Part shown: positions 17,268 to 24,914 of the stretch, one piece after another
Layout of the letters: each line of letters opens with the position of its first letter
How positions within the stretch are numbered: position 1 is the stretch's first letter
From: Pseudonocardia halophobica
GTDB taxonomy: Bacteria > Actinomycetota > Actinomycetes > Mycobacteriales > Pseudonocardiaceae
Assembly (NCBI RefSeq): GCF_027922425.1
Contig: NZ_BSFQ01000036.1
Coordinates: forward strand, 1 to 64,000
Length of the DNA stretch: 64,000 nucleotides
Reading direction: 5' to 3'
The notes under the pieces: generated by a model
What the model was told of the DNA's origin: nothing
Database searches by the model: none
Seen by the model: the letters and a program-made list of their open reading frames with translations, nothing else
Made by a program: the position numbers and the translations under genes

Positions 17268-18401
17268 TCAGCGCACCATCCGGAAGAAGGTCCGCACCTC
17301 GTCGACGAAGGTCTCCGGCTGCTCCAGGGACGCGAAGTGCCCGCCCGCCACCGGGTGCGAGAAGTGCCGCAGGTCGGTGAACCGGCGCTCGAGCCAGTGC
17401 CGCGGCAGCCGGCTCATCTCGTGCGGGAACACCGTGGCGCCGGTCGGCACCTCCACAGTGTCCATGCGGGGTTTGCGGAAGCTCTCCCAGTACAGCCGCG
17501 CGCTGGAGGCGGCGCTCGCGGTGAGCCAGTAGATCATCACGTTGTCCAGCAGGCGGTCCCGCGGGATCGTGTTCTCCGGGTGCCCGGCGCAGTCCGTCCA
17601 GTCCCAGAACTTCTCGACGATCCAGCACGCCTGCCCGACGGGCGAGTCGGTGAGCCCATAGCCCAGCGTCTGCGGCCGGGTGGACTGCTCGGCCGAGTAG
17701 CCGGTGCCCGTGACCTTGAAGCGCTTGGCGAACATCAGCGCCTCCTTCTCCTCGCGGGAGAGGGAGCGGCGCTCGTCCTGGGGCGGGGCCTCGGCCAGCG
17801 GCATCGTGAGGTGGATGCCGGCGAGGGCCTCGGGCATCCCGGTACCCAGGGCGGCGGTGATCATCGAGCCCCAGTCGCCGCCCTGCGCGCCGTAGCGGTC
17901 GTAGCCGAGGCGGTCCATCAGCTGCGCCCACGCGGTCGCGATCCGCTCGACGCCCCACCCGGACACCGAGGGCTTGCCGCTGAACCCGAAACCGGGCAGC
18001 GACGGGATGACGACGTGGAAGGCGTCGGCGGGGTCCTCCGGCTTGGTCAGCGCGTCGATCAGCCCGACGTACTCGATCACCGACCCCGGCCAGCCGTGCG
18101 TGAGGATCAGCGGCAGGGCGTTCTCGTGCGGGGACCGGACGTGCAGGAAGTGCACCTCGACGGTGTCGTCGCCGCCGCCGTCGAGACCCGTCGTGAACTG
18201 CGGGTACGAGTTCAGCTCGGCCTCGCAGCGCCGCCAGTCGTACTCGTCCGCCCAGTACGCGACGAGCTCCTTCGCGTAGTCGAGCGGCACGCCCTGCGTC
18301 CAGCCGCCGACCGTGGCCGGCTCCGGCCAGCGGGTGCGGCGGAGCCGGTCGCGCAGGTCGTCGAGGTCGGCCTCGGGGACGTCGATGCGGAAGTCGCGCA
18401 C
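17268..18401 (-). CDS. Epoxide hydrolase (EHN-type alpha/beta hydrolase)
   Basis: A 377-aa enzyme with the N-terminal EHN region (FRIDVPEADLDDLRDRLRRT) and an alpha/beta-hydrolase core. The oxyanion motif is HGWPGS, the nucleophile is the Asp in QGGDWGS, and the histidine is in AGGHFASLEQPE near the C-terminus; tyrosines for epoxide activation are available in the cap. It converts epoxides to diols. It is the last gene of the iclR-amidase-SDR-hydrolase operon, starting 4 bases after the SDR stop with a GTG, so it is co-translated. The natural substrate is unknown. Confidence 0.88.
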   Translation of the reverse strand: MRDFRIDVPEADLDDLRDRLRRTRWPEPATVGGWTQGVPLDYAKELVAYWADEYDWRRCEAELNSYPQFTTGLDGGGDDTVEVHFLHVRSPHENALPLILTHGWPGSVIEYVGLIDALTKPEDPADAFHVVIPSLPGFGFSGKPSVSGWGVERIATAWAQLMDRLGYDRYGAQGGDWGSMITAALGTGMPEALAGIHLTMPLAEAPPQDERRSLSREEKEALMFAKRFKVTGTGYSAEQSTRPQTLGYGLTDSPVGQACWIVEKFWDWTDCAGHPENTIPRDRLLDNVMIYWLTASAASSARLYWESFRKPRMDTVEVPTGATVFPHEMSRLPRHWLERRFTDLRHFSHPVAGGHFASLEQPETFVDEVRTFFRMVR

Positions 18402-18405
18402 GGCC

Positions 18406-19149
18406 CTACAGTTGCACGCCGCGTGTGAGGGCGCCGTCGGCCACCAGATTGGTCCCGCTGATCCGGCTCGCGCGCGGGCTCGCCAGCATGACGACGGCGT
18501 AGGCGGTCTCCTCGGGCGTTCCCATCCGGCCCGTCGGGTTCAACCCCATGGCCTCGGCGAAGAACTCCGGCTGCGTGCGCTCGATGTTCTGCCAGACCCC
18601 GCCGTCGAAGTAGACGTTGCCGGGGGAGACCGCGTTGGCGCGGATGCCCTTGGCAGCGAGGGTGAAGGCGAGCCCGGACATGTAGTGCACGATCGCGGCC
18701 TTCATCACGCCGTAGGAGCCGCCGGCGAAGTCCGCCTCGCGCCCGGACACGCTCGACACCGCGACGATCGCCGGCACGTCGCTCTTCTCGAGGTACGGCA
18801 TCGCCGCCTCGACCATCCGCACCGTGTGCATCAGGTCGACCTCGAAGGAGTTCTTCCAGTTCTCCTCGCCCGGCCCGATGGCCAGGGCGCTGACGTTGGC
18901 GATCACGATGTCGATCCCGCTTGCCTCGCCCTCGTCGCGCACCCAGGCGGTGAGGGCCTCCGCGTCGGCGACGTCCAGGGCCCGGCCGCTCGCCCCGGTC
19001 GCCTTCGCCTTGGCCGCCACCTCGTCGGCGTTGCGGGCGCAGAAGGCGACCGTGGCGCCCTCTTCCACCAGGAGGTCGACGACGGCGCCGCCGATCCCCT
19101 TCGTCCCGCCGGTGACCAGGGCCTTCCGGCCGCTGAGCTGCAGGTCCAC
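18406..19149 (-). CDS. Short-chain dehydrogenase/reductase
   Basis: A 247-aa classical SDR. The cofactor loop is TGGTKGIG, the acidic site is ALDVADAEAL, NVS replaces the usual NNAG, and the catalytic Ser-Tyr-Lys is SSVSG...SYGVMKAA. The C-terminal ISGTNLVADGALTRG is standard. The GTG start is preceded by GAGGAG. It is spaced 11 bases from the amidase and 4 bases from the epoxide hydrolase, so it belongs to the same operon. It probably oxidises or reduces an alcohol/ketone in the catabolic route served by that operon. Confidence 0.88.
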   Translation of the reverse strand: MDLQLSGRKALVTGGTKGIGGAVVDLLVEEGATVAFCARNADEVAAKAKATGASGRALDVADAEALTAWVRDEGEASGIDIVIANVSALAIGPGEENWKNSFEVDLMHTVRMVEAAMPYLEKSDVPAIVAVSSVSGREADFAGGSYGVMKAAIVHYMSGLAFTLAAKGIRANAVSPGNVYFDGGVWQNIERTQPEFFAEAMGLNPTGRMGTPEETAYAVVMLASPRASRISGTNLVADGALTRGVQL

Positions 19150-19160
19150 GCGTCTCTCCT

Positions 19161-20159
19161 CTAGATCGTGCGGGCCGTGTCGCGCAGGTGGGCGTGCATG
19201 CCCCCGTACGCCGACCCGGCGGGCAGGAGGTTCTTGGCGATCTTGGTGACCGCGCTGTAGTTCGTGTCGACCACGTTGGCCAGCGGCGACTCGGAGATCT
19301 GGGTGAGCAGCTGGTAGGCGTCGAGCCGGTCCAGCCCGTACAGCTCGCCCAGCCAGGCGATCATGCCGATCTGGCTGGCCCGCCAGGCGTCCTCCAACGG
19401 CCGGGCCGAGCCGACGACGGTGTAGTGCGTGTCCGACTCGATCCGCGGCCAGACCGTCGGCGTGTCCTTGATCAGCTCGACGATCAGCGTGACGTCCATG
19501 GCGCCCTCGACGGCGGTGCCGCAGCTCTCGCCCTCGCCCTGGCGGTAGTGCCCGTCGCCGACCGAGAAGAGCGCACCCTCGACGTTGACTCCCAGGTAGC
19601 AGGTCACGCCCGGCTTCATCTCCGGCGTGTCCATGTTGCCGCCGAACAGGTCCGGCACCAGGCTCGACCGCACCTCGCGCCCTGCCGGGGCCACGCCGAC
19701 CGTGCCCAGCATCGGGTTGCACGGCAGCTCGAGCTCCAGGTCGACGCTCTGCGCCGCGAAACGGACGACGCCCCGCGCCCGGTCGAGCTCGTAGATCCAG
19801 GTCCGCTCGGGCAGCGGGTCGTGCAGCAGCGCGGTGCGCTCGGTGGTGGAGAGCGCGCCGAAGAACGGGATCGTCGACGACGCGCCCCAGTCCCGCGCCG
19901 GCGTCATGTCGACGAAGTGCAGCGCGAGCGTGTCGCCCGGCTCCGCGCCCTCGACGAAGAACGGGCCGGTCTGGGGGTTGACCTCGGCCATGTTCAGCAC
20001 GGCGCTGGGGCGGTCGCTCGTGGAGGTCAGCCGCCCGGAGAAGGCGTCCTCGGTCCAGAGCCGCAGCAGCGTGCCCGGCGTGATCCGGTGCGACGGCGCC
20101 ACCCCGCCGAAGGTCCAGACGTACTGGTCACGCGTCGGCCGGTACTCCACCACGTCCAT
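19161..20159 (-). CDS. Acetamidase/formamidase family protein
   Basis: A 332-aa member of the FmdA/AmdA family. The metal-site and family motifs are NPQTGPFFVEGAEPGDTLAL, CNPMLGTVGVAP, FGGNMDTPEMKPG and GDGHYRQGEGE. These enzymes hydrolyse short amides to ammonia and the acid in the cytoplasm. It follows the IclR gene by 49 bases and leads directly into the SDR. A nitrogen-release or side-chain-cleaving step in aromatic or amide catabolism fits the divergent pcaHG genes, but that link is inferred. Confidence 0.88.
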   Translation of the reverse strand: MDVVEYRPTRDQYVWTFGGVAPSHRITPGTLLRLWTEDAFSGRLTSTSDRPSAVLNMAEVNPQTGPFFVEGAEPGDTLALHFVDMTPARDWGASSTIPFFGALSTTERTALLHDPLPERTWIYELDRARGVVRFAAQSVDLELELPCNPMLGTVGVAPAGREVRSSLVPDLFGGNMDTPEMKPGVTCYLGVNVEGALFSVGDGHYRQGEGESCGTAVEGAMDVTLIVELIKDTPTVWPRIESDTHYTVVGSARPLEDAWRASQIGMIAWLGELYGLDRLDAYQLLTQISESPLANVVDTNYSAVTKIAKNLLPAGSAYGGMHAHLRDTARTI

Positions 20160-20208
20160 GCCGGCGATCGTTGCGCCTTCACCCAGCGCGCCACAACCCC
20201 GGACGGGG

Positions 20209-20967
20209 TCACGGCTGCGTGGCGAGTGCGGACGCGCCGAGGGCCCGCGAGATGCCGCGCGCGGCGGCCAGCACCGCGGGCACGTAGGCGTGCGGGTTCG
20301 CCTCGATCGGGACCACGATGGACAGTGCGGCGACGACCCGGCCCTGGCCCGCCCGGATCGGCGCCCCGACCGACTGGGAGACCATCTCGATCTGCTGCTC
20401 GCTGATCGCCACGCCGGTGCGGCGGACCTCCCCCAGGAGGTGCCGCACCCGGTCCGGCTCGGTCAGCGTCCGCTCCGTGAAGCGGCGGAAGGGCGCCGCC
20501 AGCACCTTCTCGACGTGCTCGGGGTCGGCGTGCGCGAGCAGCGCCAGCCCGACGCCCGTGGCCGTCGCCGGCAACCGGGACCCGGCGCGCGACCGGATGC
20601 TCACCGCGTCCCGGGCCGCGAGCCGCTCGACGTAGACGACCTCGGCGCCGTCGAGCACGGCGAGCTGGACGTTCTCCCGGGTGACCTCGTGCAGGTCCTC
20701 GAGGTACGGCATCGCCCGCTCGCGCAGCCCGAGCCCGCGCGGGGCCAGCGCACCCACCTCCCAGAGCCGCAGCCCCACCCGGTAGAGCCCGCCCTCGCCG
20801 CGCTCGAGCGCGCCCCACGCGGCCAGCTCGCCGACGAGCCGATGGGTCGTGGTGAGGGGGAGCCCGGTACGCCTGCTGATCTCGGTGAGGGAGAGCTCCG
20901 GGGTGGCTGCGGTGAAGGCCCCGAGGACGTCGAGGACCCGCGCCGTCACCGTCGACCTGCCCGCCAC
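20209..20967 (-). CDS. IclR-family transcriptional regulator
   Basis: A 252-aa IclR regulator with an N-terminal winged HTH (ARVLDVLGAFTAATPELSLT, then RRTGLPLTTTHRLVGEL) and a C-terminal effector domain (ATATGVGLALLAH, ISEQQIEMVSQSVGAPI). The GTG at 20967 is chosen because the HTH begins right after it; a longer start would put the operator-like inverted repeat inside the gene. It heads the amidase-SDR-epoxide hydrolase operon and is divergent from pcaHG, so it probably controls both. The effector is likely an aromatic acid or pathway intermediate. Confidence 0.9.
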   Translation of the reverse strand: MAGRSTVTARVLDVLGAFTAATPELSLTEISRRTGLPLTTTHRLVGELAAWGALERGEGGLYRVGLRLWEVGALAPRGLGLRERAMPYLEDLHEVTRENVQLAVLDGAEVVYVERLAARDAVSIRSRAGSRLPATATGVGLALLAHADPEHVEKVLAAPFRRFTERTLTEPDRVRHLLGEVRRTGVAISEQQIEMVSQSVGAPIRAGQGRVVAALSIVVPIEANPHAYVPAVLAAARGISRALGASALATQP

Positions 20968-20979
20968 GAGCGGGCATTC

Positions 20980-20994
20980 TTCCGCACAACGGAA
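20980..20994. promoter_or_regulatory. Probable IclR operator
   Basis: A perfect inverted repeat, TTCCG-CACAA-CGGAA, 13 bases upstream of the IclR start and 92 bases upstream of pcaH. Its position between divergent transcripts suits simultaneous control of both operons. Confidence 0.6.
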
Positions 20995-21086
20995 GGCTGG
21001 TCGAGCGGTGAGGGCTCCGTGCCCCACAGTGCTGGGCGACGCGCCGACAGGCACCGTGCAGCGAGACGCTCGGAGAGGAGCGATCG

Positions 21087-21797
21087 ATGACCCTGGCCCA
21101 TCCCCGGCCCTACCTGCAGCCGAGGGACACCCACCCGCCGCTGGACTTCGCGGGGTACAAGAGCACCGGGCTGCGGGCCCCGACGCAGCGGCCGATCGTC
21201 GTCCCGCAGCGGTTGACCGAGGTCACCGGCCCGCTGCTCGTCGGCGAGATCGGGCCGAACGACCACGACCTGACCCGCCAGCACGAGGGCGAGCCCCTCG
21301 GCCAGCGGATCACCGTGTCCGGCCGCGTGCTCGACTCCGACGGCCGCCCGGTCCCGGACACGCTGGTGGAGGTCTGGCAGGCCAACGCCGCCGGCCGCTA
21401 CGCGCACAAGCGCGACAACTGGCCCGCCCCGCTGGACCCCAACTTCTCCGGCGGCGGCCGTGTGGTCACGAACTCGCTCGGCGAGTACTCGTTCACCACG
21501 ATCAAGCCCGGCGCCTACCCGTGGGGCAACCACCACAACGCCTGGCGGCCGGCCCACATCCACTTCTCGCTGTTCGGGCGGGCCTTCACCCAGCGGCTCG
21601 TGACGCAGATGTACTTCCCCGAGGACCCGCTGTTCGCGTTCGACCCGATCTTCCGGTCGGCGCCGGAGGGCGCCCGGGAGCGGATGATCTCGACCTTCGA
21701 CATGGACACCACCCAGCCCGAGTGGGCGCTGTCCTATCGCTGGGACATCGTGCTGCGCGGCCGCGAGCAGACCCCGTTCGAGGAGCCCCATGAGTGA
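21087..21797 (+). CDS. pcaH: Protocatechuate 3,4-dioxygenase beta subunit
   Basis: A 236-aa subunit carrying the non-haem Fe(III) site. Ligand tyrosines are in AAGRYAHKRDN and KPGAYPWGN, and the histidines are in RPAHIHFS. It cleaves protocatechuate between its two hydroxyls to 3-carboxy-cis,cis-muconate, entering the beta-ketoadipate pathway. GAGAGGAG precedes the ATG. Its last 8 bases overlap pcaG. Later pathway genes (pcaB, pcaL, pcaIJ) are not in the window after pcaG. Confidence 0.95.
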   Translation: MTLAHPRPYLQPRDTHPPLDFAGYKSTGLRAPTQRPIVVPQRLTEVTGPLLVGEIGPNDHDLTRQHEGEPLGQRITVSGRVLDSDGRPVPDTLVEVWQANAAGRYAHKRDNWPAPLDPNFSGGGRVVTNSLGEYSFTTIKPGAYPWGNHHNAWRPAHIHFSLFGRAFTQRLVTQMYFPEDPLFAFDPIFRSAPEGARERMISTFDMDTTQPEWALSYRWDIVLRGREQTPFEEPHE

Positions 21798-22365
21798 GCA
21801 GCTGCCGCTGACGCCGTCCCAGACCGTCGGGCCGTACCTGCGGCTCGGGCTGGACTGGCCGAAGGGCGCCGACGTCGTTCCGCCCGGCACCCCGGGCGAG
21901 ATCGTGATCTCCGGGATCGTCTACGACGGCGCCGGCGTGCCGATCACCGACGGGCTGATCGAGACCTGGCAGGCCGACCCGGACGGCCGCTTCGCCCACC
22001 CCGACGACCCGCGCGGGGCCGTCGAGCCCTCCGTCCCGGGCTTCCTCGGCTTCGGGCGCAGCTGCACGGACGAGACGGGCCGCTGGAGCGTCCGGACCGT
22101 GCTGCCCGGCGCGTTGCCGGCGCTGGACACCGAGGCCCAGGAGGCGCCGCACCTCGACGTGTCGGTGTTCGCGCGCGGCCTGCTCGACCGCGTCGTCACC
22201 CGGATCTACCTCGCCGGCCAGCCCGGCAACGACGCCGACCCGCTCCTCGCCGCCGTGCCGGCCGAGCGGCGGGACACGCTGGTCGCCGAGAAGGTCGGGG
22301 AGGCGGAGTACCGCTTCGACATCCACCTGCAGGGCGACCGGGAGACGGTCTTCCTGCAGGTCTGA
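21790..22365 (+). CDS. pcaG: Protocatechuate 3,4-dioxygenase alpha subunit
   Basis: A 191-aa subunit with the family start (PLTPSQTVGPYLRLGL) and intradiol dioxygenase beta-sandwich motifs (GLIETWQADPDGRF, LDVSVFARGLLDRVVTRIYL). As expected for the alpha subunit, the iron ligands are not conserved (HLDVSVFARG where the beta subunit has HIHF). It forms the (alpha-beta)n complex with PcaH. The ATG lies inside the end of pcaH, so translation is coupled. Confidence 0.95.
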   Translation: MSEQLPLTPSQTVGPYLRLGLDWPKGADVVPPGTPGEIVISGIVYDGAGVPITDGLIETWQADPDGRFAHPDDPRGAVEPSVPGFLGFGRSCTDETGRWSVRTVLPGALPALDTEAQEAPHLDVSVFARGLLDRVVTRIYLAGQPGNDADPLLAAVPAERRDTLVAEKVGEAEYRFDIHLQGDRETVFLQV

Positions 22366-22372
22366 TCCCTCG

Positions 22373-22816
22373 TCAGGGCACGTTCGCGAAGCTCACCGAG
22401 CGGAACGTGTAGTCGCCGGAGCCCGGCGACACCGAGTCCGGGGAGGTCCAGCGCGCCGCCTGATGCGCGGCCGCTGCGGCCTCCCCGCTCGTGTTCTCGG
22501 CGTCCTCCTGCTGCTGCGCGCAGGTCTTCGCGGACAGCAGGGCGACCTTGTCGGTGCGGTTCACCGACTCCGTCCAGTCCGCGCCGGGGCCGGTGGCCAG
22601 CGACGTCAGGTCGTAGCAGTGCCCGACCTTCGGGTCGACGAGCGTGTCCGACTGGGGCGACCAGGAGCCGTCCCACGCGGTCCCGTTCTGCGCCAGGTAG
22701 TAGCCGTGCGCGACGGCCGGATCATTCGTCGGGGCCGCGGAGGCCGCCGTGGCGGCCGCGACGCCACCCGTCGCGACGAGCGCGATGACCGCGAGTGCCA
22801 GTGCCGTCCGACGCAT
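22373..22816 (-). CDS. Small secreted protein of unknown function
   Basis: A 147-aa protein with a signal peptide (MRRTALALAVIALVATGGVA, cleavage after ASA near residue 27). The mature part has two cysteines (VGHCYDL and AKTCAQQ) that could pair, and is otherwise polar. I do not recognise a family. It converges on pcaG with a gap of 7 bases. It is probably exported to the cell surface or medium. Confidence 0.7.
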   Translation of the reverse strand: MRRTALALAVIALVATGGVAAATAASAAPTNDPAVAHGYYLAQNGTAWDGSWSPQSDTLVDPKVGHCYDLTSLATGPGADWTESVNRTDKVALLSAKTCAQQQEDAENTSGEAAAAAHQAARWTSPDSVSPGSGDYTFRSVSFANVP

Positions 22817-23059
22817 GTCCGGCCGTCCCCCTGTCGATGTCCCGGCCCGCCACCCGGACGGGTGGCGATCGACCTCACACAGTCAACGCGCGTGCCACGG
22901 ACCGGTGACGGGTAGAGCTGATCACGACTCCGTCACGGATCTCCCCGTCGGGATGAAAGATCGTCCCTCACAGCGTTTGCACAGCTGAGGAAGGGCGTAG
23001 ACCCAGGCGGGGATGCGACAAAGGTACCGGTCACGGGGATCGGCGGAAGAGGTGGACGG

Positions 23060-23833
23060 GTGACGGCGAGCAGGGCGGTCGGGGTGACGCACCCGGGGCA
23101 CGTACTCGCCGAGCTCACCGCCGGTGCCGTGGCGGGACTGGGCCGTGGGGCCGCTGCGTTCCGGGCGCGCTTCCCGCTGCTGGCGCAGCTGGTCCGGTAC
23201 AGCGTGGTCGGCGGGCTCGGCACCGCCGTCAACGCCCTGCTCTACCTGCTCATGCGGCTGGTCCTCGACGCCGTGCCGGCCAACCTCGTCGCGCTGCTGC
23301 TCAGCACCGCGGTGAGCACCGAGATCAACCGACGCTTCACCTTCCAGGGGGCCTCGGCCCACCGCTGGCGGGTCTACATCCAGGACGCGGGGACCGTCGC
23401 CTTCTACGCCGGCTACAGCACCGCCGTGTTGCTGGTCCTGCACGAGATCGTCCCCGGCGCCACGCCGCTGGAGGAGACGGCGGCGGTCACACTGGCCAGC
23501 GTGCTCGGCGGGCTGATCCGGTTCGCCGTGCTCAAGGCGTGGGTGTTCGAGACCCGGTCCGGGGACGCCGAACCGGCTGCCGACGGCGATCGGCCGGGCT
23601 ACGGTCCGGACCATGGCGGACACGACGGGGTTCACGTCCTTCGACGTCACGGTCGACGGGGTCAGGATCCACGGGACGCGCGGCGGCGAGGGCCCTCCGG
23701 TGCTCCTGCTCCACGGCTTCCCGCAGAGTCACGTGATGTGGCGACCGGTGATGCGCGAGCTGGCCGAGCGGCACACGGTCGTCGCGACCGACCTCCGCGG
23801 GTACGGGGAGTCCGACCGTCCGCCCTCCGGTGA
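23060..23833 (+). CDS. GtrA-family membrane protein with an anomalous C-terminal extension
   Basis: Residues about 35-170 form a GtrA domain with four TM helices (VRYSVVGGLGTAVNALLYLL, a hallmark, then INRRFTFQG and LASVLGGLIRFAVLKAWVF). GtrA proteins are flippase-like partners in polyprenyl-linked sugar transfer. The domain ends at about residue 175, but no stop occurs until 23833, so about 75 extra residues are read from DNA that also encodes the next gene's N-terminus in another frame. GtrA proteins normally stop soon after the last helix, so the tail is probably read-through after stop loss, or a sequence error. The GTG start has GGAAGAGG upstream. Confidence 0.75.
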   Translation: MTASRAVGVTHPGHVLAELTAGAVAGLGRGAAAFRARFPLLAQLVRYSVVGGLGTAVNALLYLLMRLVLDAVPANLVALLLSTAVSTEINRRFTFQGASAHRWRVYIQDAGTVAFYAGYSTAVLLVLHEIVPGATPLEETAAVTLASVLGGLIRFAVLKAWVFETRSGDAEPAADGDRPGYGPDHGGHDGVHVLRRHGRRGQDPRDARRRGPSGAPAPRLPAESRDVATGDARAGRAAHGRRDRPPRVRGVRPSALR

Positions 23834-24494
23834 GGACCACTACGGCTACTCGTTCCGCGCCATGGCGACCGACCAGGCCGGGGTGATGGCCGAGCTGGGT
23901 TTCGAGCGGTTCGCCGTCGTCGGGCACGACCGGGGCGCCCGCGTGACCCACCGGCTCGCCCTCGACCACGCCGACCGCGTGGAGAAGCTGGCGCTGCTGG
24001 ACATCCTGCCGACGAGCTACGTCTACGAGCACGTCGACCGCGCGCTCGCCCAGGCCTACTACCACTGGTTCTTCTTCATCCAGCCCGCCGACGTGCCCGA
24101 GCGTCTCATCGCCGGCGACCCCATCTACTACCTGCACCGCCTGCTCGGCAGCTGGGGGAGCGGGCTCGCGGCCCACGACGCCGAGTCCCTGGCCGCGTAC
24201 GAGAAGGCCTTCGCCGACCCCGAGGCGCGGCACGCGATGCTCGAGGACTACCGGGCCGGCGCCACGATCGACCTGGAACACGACGCCGAGGGCGCGACGC
24301 TCCGTGCGCCGACCCTGGTCCTGTGGGGCGAGAAGGGCGTGGTCGGCCGCAACCCCGAACCCCCGACCGAGGTCTGGCGCCGCCACGCCGCCGACCCCGC
24401 CCTCGTCACCGGCCGGGCGATCCCCGACGCCGGGCACTTCCTGGTGGAGGAGAACCTGCCCGCCACCCTCTCCGCCCTGCGCGACTTCCTGTGA
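23613..24494 (+). CDS. Haloacetate dehalogenase-like alpha/beta hydrolase (fluoroacetate dehalogenase residue set)
   Basis: A 293-aa alpha/beta hydrolase with oxyanion motif HGFPQS, nucleophile D106 and R107/R110 in GHDRGARV, D130 in LLDILPT, H151-W152 in YHW, W181, Y213 in EDYRAG, and H275 in DAGHFL. In fluoroacetate dehalogenases these positions bind the carboxylate (two Arg), the halide (His, Trp, Tyr) and form the Asp-His-Asp triad, so hydrolytic dehalogenation of haloacetates is a specific prediction. Epoxide hydrolase activity is the alternative, as the fold is shared. It overlaps the 3' part of the GtrA frame by 221 bases. Confidence 0.8.
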   Translation: MADTTGFTSFDVTVDGVRIHGTRGGEGPPVLLLHGFPQSHVMWRPVMRELAERHTVVATDLRGYGESDRPPSGEDHYGYSFRAMATDQAGVMAELGFERFAVVGHDRGARVTHRLALDHADRVEKLALLDILPTSYVYEHVDRALAQAYYHWFFFIQPADVPERLIAGDPIYYLHRLLGSWGSGLAAHDAESLAAYEKAFADPEARHAMLEDYRAGATIDLEHDAEGATLRAPTLVLWGEKGVVGRNPEPPTEVWRRHAADPALVTGRAIPDAGHFLVEENLPATLSALRDFL

Positions 24495-24530
24495 GCGGCA
24501 ACTGCCGCTAGAGGGGCAGTTGCCACTCAC
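24491..24530. repeat. 40-nt palindromic repeat at the 3' end of the dehalogenase gene (copy 2)
   Basis: Starts GTGAGCGGCAACTGCC and ends GGCAGTTGCCACTCAC; 15 of the outer 16 positions pair. Total length is exactly 40 nt, as in copies 1 and 3. The TGA stop of the dehalogenase lies in the left arm, and the converging VOC gene ends 28 bases beyond. Confidence 0.8.
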
Positions 24531-24557
24531 GACCCGCGGTGAGCTGGGCTTTTGCCC

Positions 24558-24914
24558 TCACCGGGGTGGGAGCACGCAGAACTCGTTGCCCTCGGGATCG
24601 GCGAGCACGACCCCCGGATGGCCCTCCGCCTCGTCGAGCACCCGTGCGCCCAGGTCGACCAACCTTGCGATCTCCTCGCCCTGCCCCGTGCCCTCCGGCG
24701 GCGCGAGGTCCAGGTGCATCCGGTTCTTGCTGGACTTCTCCTCGGGCACCGGCTGGAACAGCAGCGCCGGCTCGCCGGGAAGCTCGACGTAGGTCGTGCC
24801 GGTGGCGTCGTCCCAGGTGAACGGCTCGCCGCGGCCGAGCGCGGCGGACCAGAAGCGGGCGAGCTCCGCGGCGTCCCGGGCGTCGACGGCCACCGCGAGC
24901 ACCCGGCTCGTCAC
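24558..24914 (-). CDS. VOC-superfamily (glyoxalase/bleomycin-resistance-like) protein
   Basis: A 118-aa single-unit VOC protein: the N-terminal strand is VLAVAVDARDAAELARFWSA and the C-terminal is GVVLADPEGNEFCVLPP. A candidate metal histidine/glutamate pair is present (RMHLDLAPP and GNEFCVL). Substrate is unknown. The GTG start overlaps the upstream CoA-transferase stop (GTGA), so the two genes are coupled. Confidence 0.8.
   Translation of the reverse strand: MTSRVLAVAVDARDAAELARFWSAALGRGEPFTWDDATGTTYVELPGEPALLFQPVPEEKSSKNRMHLDLAPPEGTGQGEEIARLVDLGARVLDEAEGHPGVVLADPEGNEFCVLPPR

Noticed and set aside
16856..17380. 174-codon frame in the gap after the FIST gene
   Set aside because: It overlaps the 3' end of the epoxide hydrolase on the opposite strand, is Arg/Ser/Ala-rich and has no recognisable domain.
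17268..20159. Antibiotic biosynthetic cluster around the epoxide hydrolase
   Set aside because: No PKS, NRPS or terpene core gene is near; the genes fit a catabolic operon.
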